Source: Muricoccus roseus (GTDB taxonomy: Bacteria; Pseudomonadota; Alphaproteobacteria; Acetobacterales; Acetobacteraceae). Taken from it: a DNA stretch of 64,000 bases. The stretch's first letter is position 1. The number at the start of each line of letters is the position of its first letter. The position numbers and the translations under genes were made by a program. Shown piece after piece: positions 32,743-41,210 of this stretch. The stretch is taken from positions 1-64,000 of the forward strand of contig NZ_FQZF01000025.1 in NCBI RefSeq assembly GCF_900141905.1. Reading direction: 5' to 3'. The notes below the pieces were generated by a model, which was given only the letters and a program-made list of their open reading frames with translations, was not told where the DNA came from and made no database searches.

Positions 32743-34260
32743 ATGTCCCAGACAGCGAAGGCGCGGCGTCTCCTTGGCCTCGGCTGGCGGCATCGCTGGA
32801 AGGCGTTGCTGCTGGCCTGGGTGGTGTGCATCGCGGGCTGGAGCGCCGTCTACTCGCTTCCCGACCAGTTCCAGTCCAGCGCCCGCGTCTATGCGGATGC
32901 GGATGCGGTCCTGGGCCAGACGCTGCGCGGCCTGGCTGTGGACGGCGCGACGGCGAGCCAGGTGGACACGCTGCAGCGAACCCTGCTCAGCCGCCCGAAC
33001 CTGGAGCGGATCATCGCCCGTACCGACCTCTCCATGCGCATCACGCGCGAGGCGGACCGCGAGGCGATGCTCAGCTCCCTTGCTCGCGACATCCGGTTGA
33101 CGCCGCAGGCCCGCAATCTCTTCCGGATCGAGTTCCGCGACCCGAATGCGCGCCTGGCGCGCGACGTGGTGCAGGCCACGCTCGACCTCTTCGTCGAGCG
33201 CGCGACCGGCAACGACCGTCAGCAGATGGAGAATGCCCGCGCCTTCATCGGCCAGCAGATCGCCACCTACGAGACGCAGCTGCGGGAGGCGGAGCGGCGC
33301 CGCGCCGAGTTCCGCGCGCGCTATCTCGACCTCCTGCCGAACGACTCCCTCGGCGGCGCGACGCGCTACGAGGCCGCGCGCGGCCGGCTTGCCACGCTTC
33401 GGGGCGAGCTGACGGATGAGAAGCTGCGCCGCGACCTGATGCGGCAGCAGCTCGAATCGACCCCCACGACGCTGGTCGGGGAATCGACCGGCGGCGGCGG
33501 TGGCGGCCCGGCGGCGGAGATGGAGCGGCAGCTGCGCAGCCTTCGCCTGCGCTACACCGACGCGCATCCCGAGGTCGTGGCCGCGCGGCGCGCGCTGGCC
33601 GACCTGCGGGCGAGCGGTGGCGGCGGCGGGAGTGCCCCGCGCGCCACGTCCCGCCCCAACCCGGCCCATGAGCAGGCCCGGCTGCGCCTGACCGAGACCG
33701 AGGGGAACATCGCCTCGCTCGAGCGGCAGGTGCGTGACGCGATCGAGGATGTGGAACGCCTCGAGGCGCTGGCGCGCGGCGCGCCGCAGCTCCAGGCTGA
33801 GTTCACCAATCTCGACCGCGACTACAACGTGCTGCGCAAGAGCTACGAGGAGCTGCTGGAGCGGCGTGAATCCCTCCAGATCGCGGGTGCGGCGCGGAGC
33901 GGGGCGGACCAGGTGCGCCTGGAGGTGATCGAGCCGCCCACCATCCCGACGCTGCCGGTCAGCCCCAATCGCCTGCTGCTCGCCAGCGGCGTGCTGGCCG
34001 CGGGGCTGGGCGCCGGGCTGTTCCTCGTCGTGCTGCTCGCGATGCTGGATCGCAGCTTCGCCAGCGTGTCGGACCTGCGGGCGCTCGGCCTTCCCGTGCT
34101 CGGCGCCTTCTCAGGCCCGCGCCTGCGGCCACGGCTCGGGGCAGGCATCGTCTTCGCCTGCGGCCTTTCGATGCTGCTCTTCGCCTTCGGCATCCTGCTG
34201 GCCGGTGGGCCGGCGCTGATGGCGAGGATTCCCGCCCTGGTCTCGAGGACTTTCGTATGA
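32743..34260 (+). CDS. XrtA-system chain-length determinant protein (Wzz/GNVR type)
   Basis: 505 aa. N-terminal Wzz domain with a TM helix at about 21-39, a long coiled-coil periplasmic region (about 150-370, including two Gly-rich linkers), the GNVR-type segment 'LDRDYNVLRKSYEELLERRE', and C-terminal TM helices at about 405-430 and 465-490. Controls polymer length together with the following tyrosine autokinase. Starts 4 bases after the export lipoprotein; its stop overlaps the kinase start as ATGA. Confidence 0.92.
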   Translation: MSQTAKARRLLGLGWRHRWKALLLAWVVCIAGWSAVYSLPDQFQSSARVYADADAVLGQTLRGLAVDGATASQVDTLQRTLLSRPNLERIIARTDLSMRITREADREAMLSSLARDIRLTPQARNLFRIEFRDPNARLARDVVQATLDLFVERATGNDRQQMENARAFIGQQIATYETQLREAERRRAEFRARYLDLLPNDSLGGATRYEAARGRLATLRGELTDEKLRRDLMRQQLESTPTTLVGESTGGGGGGPAAEMERQLRSLRLRYTDAHPEVVAARRALADLRASGGGGGSAPRATSRPNPAHEQARLRLTETEGNIASLERQVRDAIEDVERLEALARGAPQLQAEFTNLDRDYNVLRKSYEELLERRESLQIAGAARSGADQVRLEVIEPPTIPTLPVSPNRLLLASGVLAAGLGAGLFLVVLLAMLDRSFASVSDLRALGLPVLGAFSGPRLRPRLGAGIVFACGLSMLLFAFGILLAGGPALMARIPALVSRTFV

Positions 34261-35177
34261 CGGTGATCAGCAACCCCCGCACGCATCTGGTCGAGCGCGC
34301 GGCGGCCGCGCTCGGCACGCCGGCTGGTTTTGCCTCGCCCGTGGCGTCCCCCCCGCTTCCACACGCGGCCCCGCCCCAGGCCATCCCTCAGGTCTCAGCG
34401 CCCGTCACCGCCCCGGGCACGCCGGCGGCCAGCCCGCCGATCGGGCTGGAGATGCTGGCCCGCGCGGGCCTCGCCGATACTGTCGAGCAGCGCTCCCGGC
34501 TGCTGGAGGAGGTGATGCTGGTGCAGCACCAGATCCTCCGGACCGTGCAGGACACGCCGCCGAGCGCGACGCGGAACCCCCGCCTGATCCTCGTCACCAG
34601 CGCTCTGCCCGGCGAGGGGAAGTCCTTCAGCGCGTTGAACATCGCGGCCGGCATCGCCCGCGCGAGCGGCCGGCCCGCGCTGCTGGCGGATCTGGATGGC
34701 AAGCGCGGCTCGCTCACGGAGCTTCTCGGCTGCGACACGTCTCCGGGTGTTCGCGGCCTCGCGGCCTCGCCCGCCACCCCGCCGGCACCGCTCGTGCTGC
34801 CCACCGCGATATCGGGGCTCTCCTTCCTGCCCTACGGCGTCCCGGTGCCGGGCGCGCCGGCGGTGCCTTCGGGCGCCGCCATCGCCACGGCGCTGCTGCG
34901 GCTGGCGGCGGCGATGCCGGATCGGTTGATCGTGCTCGACACGCCGCCCTGCCTTTCCACCAGCGAGGCGAGCCTTCTCGCTCCCGTCGTCGGCCAGGTG
35001 GTGATGGTCATCCAGGCCGAGCGGGCGCAGCGCGGCGAGGTGGAGGCGGCCCTGGACATGCTCGAGACCTGCCCCGCGCTGCAGCTTCTGCTGAACCGCC
35101 TGCAGATGGCAAGCAGCGACACCTTCGCGTCGCAGGATTACGGCGCCTACGGATCCACCGATGCGCAACGCCGCTAG
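34257..35177 (+). CDS. XrtA-associated tyrosine autokinase (BY-kinase, CpsD-like)
   Basis: 306 aa. A disordered Pro/Ala-rich N-terminus (residues 15-65) precedes a BY-kinase ATPase domain: Walker A SALPGEGKSFSALN (about 118-131), A'-like LLADLDGKRGSL, and Walker B-like LIVLDTPPCLSTSEA. The C-terminal Tyr cluster is sparse (only DYGAYGS), so phosphoregulation by multi-Tyr tail may be reduced. Partner of the upstream chain-length protein. Overlaps that gene by 4 bases and the beta-barrel gene by 17 bases. Confidence 0.9.
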   Translation: MTVISNPRTHLVERAAAALGTPAGFASPVASPPLPHAAPPQAIPQVSAPVTAPGTPAASPPIGLEMLARAGLADTVEQRSRLLEEVMLVQHQILRTVQDTPPSATRNPRLILVTSALPGEGKSFSALNIAAGIARASGRPALLADLDGKRGSLTELLGCDTSPGVRGLAASPATPPAPLVLPTAISGLSFLPYGVPVPGAPAVPSGAAIATALLRLAAAMPDRLIVLDTPPCLSTSEASLLAPVVGQVVMVIQAERAQRGEVEAALDMLETCPALQLLLNRLQMASSDTFASQDYGAYGSTDAQRR

Positions 35178-36894
35178 GGCCCGTGGCGGCGCCGCCGCCG
35201 GGTTGCTTCTGATCGGCCTCGGCAGTCCGGCACTGGCGCAGCCCTTCGTCGCGGAGGACGCGCCGGGCGGGGCGTTGGAGGGCTGGGCGCCCGCGACGGA
35301 CCCGTCCGCCGTTGCGCTGGCCACGCCGGGTGGCCTGGTCGCGCTGCCGGGCCAGATGCCGCGCGAGCTGGCGCCGCATCTCGGCGGCTTCTTCGGCTTT
35401 CCCTATGTCACTCCGCCGCCCCCGGCCCCGGAGGGGGAGCCCGGGCGGGCGATCGACATCCGGGGGGGTCTCACGGGCCAGCTCCGCGCGACGGACAATG
35501 TCTTCCCCGGTTCGGCGGAGAAGCAGGCGGACCTGGTCACGACCATCACGCCGGATCTGCTTGTCACGCTGGACACGGTGCGGCTGCAGGGGCGGATCTT
35601 CTACGCGCCGAGCTACCAGGCCTATGCCTCCGACTCTGACCAGAACCGGCTGGACCACCGGCTGAACGGCTCGCTGCTCGCCACCATCGTCCCTGGTTCC
35701 GTCTTCCTGGACCTGCACGGCCAGACCTCCGTGCAGTCCATCACCGGCGGCTTCGCGGGCAGCGATGAATCCAGCCTGCCCCGGCGCGACCGCGCACAGA
35801 CCGTCGCCTTCTCCGCCACGCCCTATGGCATCCATCGCTTCGGCGGCCTCGCCACTGCGATCGTCGGCTACACGCTGCAATATGGCAGCCAGGGCGGGAC
35901 CGCGCGTTCGCTGACGCCGGGCGGGACGCCCTTCTACACGCCCCAGGAATTCACCGGCCATACCGGCTTCGCCGCCATCCGGACGGGCGAGGATTTCGGC
36001 CGCCTCGCGCTCGAGGCCCGGGTCAGCGGGACCACCTATACCGGGGATGGCGTGCTGGACGGCGCGCATCGTGCCATCGGATCGGTGGAGGCGCGCTACG
36101 CCATCACGCGCGAGATCGCGGTGCTGGGCGAGCTGGGCTACGAGGACCAGTCCTACAACGGGACGCCGCCCTTCGAGATCAGCGAGCCGATCTGGGGCTT
36201 CGGCATCCGCCTCGATCCGGGGCCGGACAGCTTCCTCATCCTGCGCTACCAGCGGCGCGACGGCTTCAATTCCCCTTCCGCCCTCGGCCGGGTTGCCATC
36301 GGGCCGCGCACCATCCTTTCCGGCAGCTACAGCGACCGGCTGACCACCACGGCCCGGCGCGCGGTCGATCTCCTCTCGACCACCTCGGTCGACGAGCTCG
36401 GCAACGCCGTCGACACCGCGACGGGCAGCCCTTCCCTCGCCTCGGTCAGCGGCTCGGGCCTCGCGCAGCAGAGCGCGCTGATCCGCGTGAAGATGGCGAC
36501 GGCCGCCATCACCCAGGTCTGGGACCGCGACACGGTCACGCTGAGCTTCACGCGGGAGGAGCGCATCCCGATCTCCACCGCGGCCAATGCCGTCTCCTTC
36601 CAGCAGAAGAGCGAATCCGTCGCGCTGACCTGGGCGCATTCGGTCTCGCCGGTCACCACGCTGATCGGCTCGGTGCAGTACGGGCGCTTCGAATCCCGCA
36701 CGCTGCGCAACAGCGGCAATTCCTACCTGCTGCGCGCCACGGCGGTTCACCAGCTCAGCGAGACCCTGACAGCCTCCCTCCAATACCAGGTGGGTGACCG
36801 CTTCACTGACCTGGCCGACCGGGACTCTCCCAACTTCGGGGAGAGGAACCGCCTCCAGCACGCGGTGATCGTCACCCTCCGAAAGTCCTTCTGA
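35161..36894 (+). CDS. Outer-membrane beta-barrel protein, PEP-CTERM system-associated
   Basis: 577 aa. Signal peptide (residues 1-27, GLLLIGLGSPALAQ) then alternating hydrophobic/hydrophilic strands throughout and a terminal aromatic strand AVIVTLRKSF ending in Phe, the BAM signature. Matches the TIGR03016-type barrels that accompany exosortase A loci and may form the outer-membrane exit channel for the polysaccharide with the short OPX lipoprotein. Confidence 0.88.
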   Translation: MRNAARARGGAAAGLLLIGLGSPALAQPFVAEDAPGGALEGWAPATDPSAVALATPGGLVALPGQMPRELAPHLGGFFGFPYVTPPPPAPEGEPGRAIDIRGGLTGQLRATDNVFPGSAEKQADLVTTITPDLLVTLDTVRLQGRIFYAPSYQAYASDSDQNRLDHRLNGSLLATIVPGSVFLDLHGQTSVQSITGGFAGSDESSLPRRDRAQTVAFSATPYGIHRFGGLATAIVGYTLQYGSQGGTARSLTPGGTPFYTPQEFTGHTGFAAIRTGEDFGRLALEARVSGTTYTGDGVLDGAHRAIGSVEARYAITREIAVLGELGYEDQSYNGTPPFEISEPIWGFGIRLDPGPDSFLILRYQRRDGFNSPSALGRVAIGPRTILSGSYSDRLTTTARRAVDLLSTTSVDELGNAVDTATGSPSLASVSGSGLAQQSALIRVKMATAAITQVWDRDTVTLSFTREERIPISTAANAVSFQQKSESVALTWAHSVSPVTTLIGSVQYGRFESRTLRNSGNSYLLRATAVHQLSETLTASLQYQVGDRFTDLADRDSPNFGERNRLQHAVIVTLRKSF

Positions 36895-36944
36895 CCTCGG
36901 TCCGCTCATCCGGGCGACGGACCCGCCCCAAAGGACGCCAGCCC

Positions 36945-37949
36945 ATGCACATCACGCCCTACGGCTTCCGCGAGCATCCCTTCCTGATGACGCCGGATGC
37001 GCGCCTCTTCTATCCCAGCGCGGGCCATGCCCGCGCCTATGCCCATCTTACCTACGGGCTCGCGCAGCGCGAGGGCTTCATCGTCGTCACCGGGGAGGTG
37101 GGCGCGGGCAAGACCACGCTGATCGAGCGACTCTGCGGCGAGTTGGATCCCGCCGGCTTCGCGGTGGCGCGCATTGCCACGACCCAGGTGGCGGGCGACG
37201 ACCTGCTGCGCCTGGTGGCCGATGCCTTCGGCGTAGCTTCGGACGGCAACAAGGCCGCGATCCTGCGGGGGCTGACGGAGACGCTGCGCGCGGCGGCGAT
37301 GCCGGGCGGCCGCCGCCATCTGCTGATCGTAGACGAGGCGCAGGCCCTTCCGCCGGCCGCGCTGGAGGAGCTGCGGATGCTCTCCAACGTGGTGGAGGGA
37401 CATGTCGCGCCGCTCCAGACCATGCTGCTGGGCCAGCCGCAGCTTCGGCGGATGCTGGCCAGCGCCGATCTCGACCAGCTTCGCCAGCGGGTCCTCGCCT
37501 CCTATCACCTCTCCGGCCTCTCCGCCGACGAGACGCGCGCCTATGTCGAGCACCGGCTCCGCGCCGTCGGGTGGGAGGGGCAGCCGCGCTGGGAAAGCGG
37601 GGCGCTGGACCTCGTGCACCGGCATTCCGACGGCATCCCGCGCCGCATCAACCGGCTGTGCTCGCGTGTCCTGCTCAGCGGCTCGCTGGAGGGGAGCGAC
37701 GTGCTCACGGCGCCGATGGTCGAGGCGACGGCGCTGGAGCTGGAGACGGATCTGGGCGCGGGCGAGATGCGGGAGCGCCTGCCGCCCCGCGGCGGGATGG
37801 AACATGAGCGCGGCTACGACGGCTTCGACCGCTCGCTGGACGATCTGGTGGCCCGGATCGACGCGCTGGAGAACCTCGCCTGGCGGCGGGAGCGCGTCTT
37901 CAACCGGCTGATGGATCTCTTCGCGGAGACCGGAGGGCGGCGCCGGTGA
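36945..37949 (+). CDS. XrtA-associated AAA ATPase (ExeA/GspA-like)
   Basis: 334 aa. Opens MHITPYGFREHPFLMTPDARLFYPS, the family hallmark; Walker A GEVGAGKTT (50-58); Walker B HLLIVDEAQALP (about 125-136); sensor region QRVLASYHLSGLS. TIGR03015-type ATPase found in almost all exosortase A loci; role probably in assembly or energising of the export complex. Followed by a 4-base overlap with the deacetylase gene. Confidence 0.93.
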   Translation: MHITPYGFREHPFLMTPDARLFYPSAGHARAYAHLTYGLAQREGFIVVTGEVGAGKTTLIERLCGELDPAGFAVARIATTQVAGDDLLRLVADAFGVASDGNKAAILRGLTETLRAAAMPGGRRHLLIVDEAQALPPAALEELRMLSNVVEGHVAPLQTMLLGQPQLRRMLASADLDQLRQRVLASYHLSGLSADETRAYVEHRLRAVGWEGQPRWESGALDLVHRHSDGIPRRINRLCSRVLLSGSLEGSDVLTAPMVEATALELETDLGAGEMRERLPPRGGMEHERGYDGFDRSLDDLVARIDALENLAWRRERVFNRLMDLFAETGGRRR

Positions 37950-38857
37950 TGATCCGCCCCGCGCCCGGCGAGGCGCCGCGCAACGCGATGAGCGTGGATG
38001 TCGAGGACTGGTTCCAGGTCCAGGCCTTCGCCGGCTGCATCCGCCGGGAGGACTGGGACGGCTTCTCCCGCCGGGTCGAGGCGAATACCGGCCGCGTGCT
38101 GGACGCCTTCGGGGCGGCCGGCATCCGCGCCACCTTCTTCACCCTGGGCTGGGTGGCCGAGCGCCATCCGGCGCTCATCCGCCGCATCGTTGCCGAGGGG
38201 CATGAGCTCGCGAGCCATGGCTACGGGCATGAGCAGGTGGACCGGATTGGCGAGGCGGCTTTCCGGGCGGATATCCGCCGCGCGCGCGGGGTGCTGGAGG
38301 ATGCCGGCGGCGTCGCCGTTCTGGGCTATCGCGCGCCCACCTTCTCCATCGGCCCGCGCACGCCCTGGGCGCATGCGGTGCTGGCGGAGGAGGGGCATCG
38401 CTATTCCTCCTCGGTCTTCCCCGTCCGGCACGACCTCTATGGCACGCCCGATGCGCCGCGCGGGCCGCATCGCCCGCATCCGGACGGGGTGATGGAACTG
38501 CCGATGACGACCTTGCGCGTCGGCGGCGCCGCGCGCGGCCGCAACCTGCCCTGCGCGGGCGGCGGCTGGTTCCGCCTCCTTCCCTACCCGCTTTTCCGCA
38601 TGGCCCTGCGCCGGGTGAACGGGACCGAGCGGCGCCCGGGGATCTTCTACTTCCACCCCTGGGAGATCGACCCGGGGCAGCCCAGGGTCGCGAATGCGGG
38701 CCGGCTTTCCCGCTTCCGGCACTATACCGGCCTGTCCCGCATGTCCGGCCGGCTGGAGCAGCTGCTGCGGGACTTCCGCTGGGGCCGGATGGACGAGGTC
38801 TTCGCGGAGGCGATCGGCGAGGCGCGGGCCCTGCCCGCCCCGGGGAGGCCCGCATGA
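37946..38857 (+). CDS. XrtA-system polysaccharide deacetylase (NodB-like, DUF3473)
   Basis: 303 aa. NodB motif 1 SVDVEDWFQ (residues 16-24; Asp18, Asp21), motif 2 SHGYGHE (His-x3-His metal ligands, about 90-96), and GYRAPTFSIG. The C-terminal DUF3473 region carries FYFHPWEIDPGQPR. TIGR03006-type enzyme, presumably removing N- or O-acetyl groups from the exopolysaccharide. Overlaps both neighbours by 4 bases. Confidence 0.93.
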   Translation: MMIRPAPGEAPRNAMSVDVEDWFQVQAFAGCIRREDWDGFSRRVEANTGRVLDAFGAAGIRATFFTLGWVAERHPALIRRIVAEGHELASHGYGHEQVDRIGEAAFRADIRRARGVLEDAGGVAVLGYRAPTFSIGPRTPWAHAVLAEEGHRYSSSVFPVRHDLYGTPDAPRGPHRPHPDGVMELPMTTLRVGGAARGRNLPCAGGGWFRLLPYPLFRMALRRVNGTERRPGIFYFHPWEIDPGQPRVANAGRLSRFRHYTGLSRMSGRLEQLLRDFRWGRMDEVFAEAIGEARALPAPGRPA

Positions 38858-39897
38858 GCCTGCGCATCCGGCCGCTCGACGAGAGCAACGCCCCCGCCTG
38901 GGACCGCTTTGTGCGCGCCACGCCGGAGGCGACCTTCTTCCATCTTTCCGCCTGGGCCGGGGTGATCCGCGAGGCCTTCGGCCACTCCACCTTCCATGCG
39001 CTGGCGGAGCAGGACGGGGCGGTGGTCGGGGTGCTGCCGCTCGCCCGCATGCGCACGCGGCTCTTCGGGGACCTGCTCTCCTCCACGCCCTTCTGCGTCT
39101 ATGGCGGCCCTGTCGCCGCGACGCCCGAGGCGGCGGTGGCGCTGGAGCGGCATGCGCTGGACCTGCAGCGGCGCCTCGGCGTGCCCGCGCTCGAGTTCCG
39201 CCGGCGGGATGGGGTGGACCCGGGCTGGCAGCCGAGACCTTCGCTCTATTTCACCTTCCGCAAGCCCTTCACCACCACGGGCGACGATGCGAAGGACCAG
39301 GCGGCGAACATCCCGCGCAAGCAGCGGGCCGAGGTGCGGAAGGCGATACGCCTGGGCCTGTCCTCCACCTCGGATTCCGATGTGGACGGGCTGCACCGCC
39401 TCTATGCCGAGAGCGTGCGCAACCTCGGCTCGCCGGTCTTCCCGCGCCGCTACTTCCGCCTGCTGGCCGCCGCCTTTCCGGGCGAGCATGACGTCACCAC
39501 GGTGCGGCAGGACGGCACGCCCCTTTCGGCCGTCCTCAACTTCCATTTCCGAGACGAGGTGCTTCCCTATTACGGCGGCGGCACGCGCCAGGCCCGCGCC
39601 GTCTCCGCGAACGAGTTCATGTACTGGGAGGTGATGCGCCGCGCGGGGGCGGAGCGCGGCGCGACGCTGTTCGACTTCGGCCGCAGCAAATCCGGCACGG
39701 GCGCCTTCGACTACAAGCGCAACTGGGGCTTCGAGCCGCAGCCGCTGCATTATTGCTACCAGCTGATGCCGGGCGCGCGCCTGCCCGAGAACAACCCGAA
39801 CAACCCGCGCTACCGCCTGCTCATCGCCGCATGGAAGCGCCTGCCGCTGCCTGTCGCCAACCTGCTGGGACCGCCGCTCGTGCGGGGGCTGGGATGA
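38854..39897 (+). CDS. FemAB-related acyltransferase, XrtA/PEP-CTERM system-associated
   Basis: 347 aa with a double GNAT-like fold: 'TFFHLSAWAGVIREAFGH' near residue 27, 'IPRKQRAEVRKAIRLGL' in the middle and 'FDFGRSKSGTGAFDYKRNWGFEPQPL' near residue 270 (TIGR03019-type). Likely transfers an amino acid or acyl group onto the glycan. Same operon, 4-base overlaps on both sides. Confidence 0.9.
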   Translation: MSLRIRPLDESNAPAWDRFVRATPEATFFHLSAWAGVIREAFGHSTFHALAEQDGAVVGVLPLARMRTRLFGDLLSSTPFCVYGGPVAATPEAAVALERHALDLQRRLGVPALEFRRRDGVDPGWQPRPSLYFTFRKPFTTTGDDAKDQAANIPRKQRAEVRKAIRLGLSSTSDSDVDGLHRLYAESVRNLGSPVFPRRYFRLLAAAFPGEHDVTTVRQDGTPLSAVLNFHFRDEVLPYYGGGTRQARAVSANEFMYWEVMRRAGAERGATLFDFGRSKSGTGAFDYKRNWGFEPQPLHYCYQLMPGARLPENNPNNPRYRLLIAAWKRLPLPVANLLGPPLVRGLG

Positions 39898-41207
39898 TCG
39901 CCATGCAAGAAGCCGCCACCCTCCCCCCGCGCGTGGCACCCCCGCCGCGCGCGCGGCTGCGCCTTCTCTTCCTTGCGCATCGCATTCCCTATCCGCCCGA
40001 GAAGGGCGAGAAGATCCGTGCCTGGCACATCCTCGACCACCTGGCGGGGAACTGGGATGTCGATCTCGGCTGCCTGGTGGACGACCCGGCCGATCTCCGG
40101 CACCTCCCCGTGCTGCGCGCGCGCTGCGCCTCGGTCCGCTGCATCGCGACCGGCACACGCACCCGTGCGGCCATGCGCGCGCTGATGCGGGTGCGGCCGG
40201 GCCTGCCGCTCACCCTCGGCTGGTTCCACGACAACACGCTCGCGGCCTGGGTGCGCGACGGGCTGGCGGAGGGGCGGTGGGACGGCGCCTTCGTCTATTC
40301 CTCCGCCATGGCGCCCTACCTCATGCAGCCCGGGGCCGGCGCGCTGCACCGCGTGCTCGACATGGTAGATGTGGATTCGGAGAAGTGGCGTGCCTATGCC
40401 GCCGATGCCGGCGGTGCCATGCGGCATGTCTGGAGGCGCGAAGCCAGCACCCTCCTGGCCTTCGAGCGCCGCGCGGCGATGGCCTTCGACCGGACGATCC
40501 TCGTCTCGGCCGAGGAGGCCAGGCGCTTCGCCGAACTGGCGCCGGAATGCGCTTCCCGCCTGGACCATGTGGATAACGGCGTGGATCTCTCGCGCTTCGA
40601 CCCCGCGCGCGCCTATCCCGATCCCTTCGCCGGCGGTCCGCCCGCCATCGTGTTCACGGGCACGATGGATTACCGCCCGAACGTGGATGCGGTGCGCTGG
40701 TTCGCCGAGGCGGTGATGCCCCTCCTCCGCCGGCGCGGGGGCGGGCCGGCCTTCCACATCGTCGGCGCGAGCCCCTCGCCCCCCGTGCAGGCCCTGGCCG
40801 CGTTGCCGGGCGTGCATGTCACGGGCCCGGTGCCGGATGTGCGGCCCTACATCGCCCATGCGGCCGTCTCGGTCGCCCCGCTGCGGATCGCGCGCGGGAT
40901 CCAGAACAAGGTGCTGGAGGCGATGGCCATGGCACGCCCCGTCATCGCCAGCCCGGAGGCCTATGAGGGCGTCCGCGCGACGCCCGGCCGCGACCTGCTC
41001 GTCGCCGGGGATGCGGAGGCGATGGCTGCGCGCATCCTGGAGGTGCTCGACGGCCGCCACCCCGGCCTTGGCGAGGCGGGACGGCGGGCGGTGATGGCGG
41101 CGCATGACTGGAGCGCGACGCTGCGCCGGATTGACCCGCTGCTCGGGCCCGCGGCGGAAGGGGCGGCGCAACGGGCGACGGCCCGGCTGGCTGGCGGGGG
41201 CGCCTGA
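39894..41207 (+). CDS. Glycosyltransferase, XrtA/PEP-CTERM system-associated (GT4-like)
   Basis: 437 aa. Starts at the ATG overlapping the FemAB stop (ATGA). Family-typical N-terminus 'LLFLAHRIPYPPEKGEKIRAW' region, 'LDMVDVDSEKWRAYA' in the middle and C-terminal 'IVFTGTMDYRPNVDAVRWFA' plus 'VSVAPLRIARGIQNKVLEAM' (TIGR03087-type). Adds a sugar in repeat-unit assembly. Confidence 0.92.
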   Translation: MIAMQEAATLPPRVAPPPRARLRLLFLAHRIPYPPEKGEKIRAWHILDHLAGNWDVDLGCLVDDPADLRHLPVLRARCASVRCIATGTRTRAAMRALMRVRPGLPLTLGWFHDNTLAAWVRDGLAEGRWDGAFVYSSAMAPYLMQPGAGALHRVLDMVDVDSEKWRAYAADAGGAMRHVWRREASTLLAFERRAAMAFDRTILVSAEEARRFAELAPECASRLDHVDNGVDLSRFDPARAYPDPFAGGPPAIVFTGTMDYRPNVDAVRWFAEAVMPLLRRRGGGPAFHIVGASPSPPVQALAALPGVHVTGPVPDVRPYIAHAAVSVAPLRIARGIQNKVLEAMAMARPVIASPEAYEGVRATPGRDLLVAGDAEAMAARILEVLDGRHPGLGEAGRRAVMAAHDWSATLRRIDPLLGPAAEGAAQRATARLAGGGA

Positions 41208-41210
41208 GCC

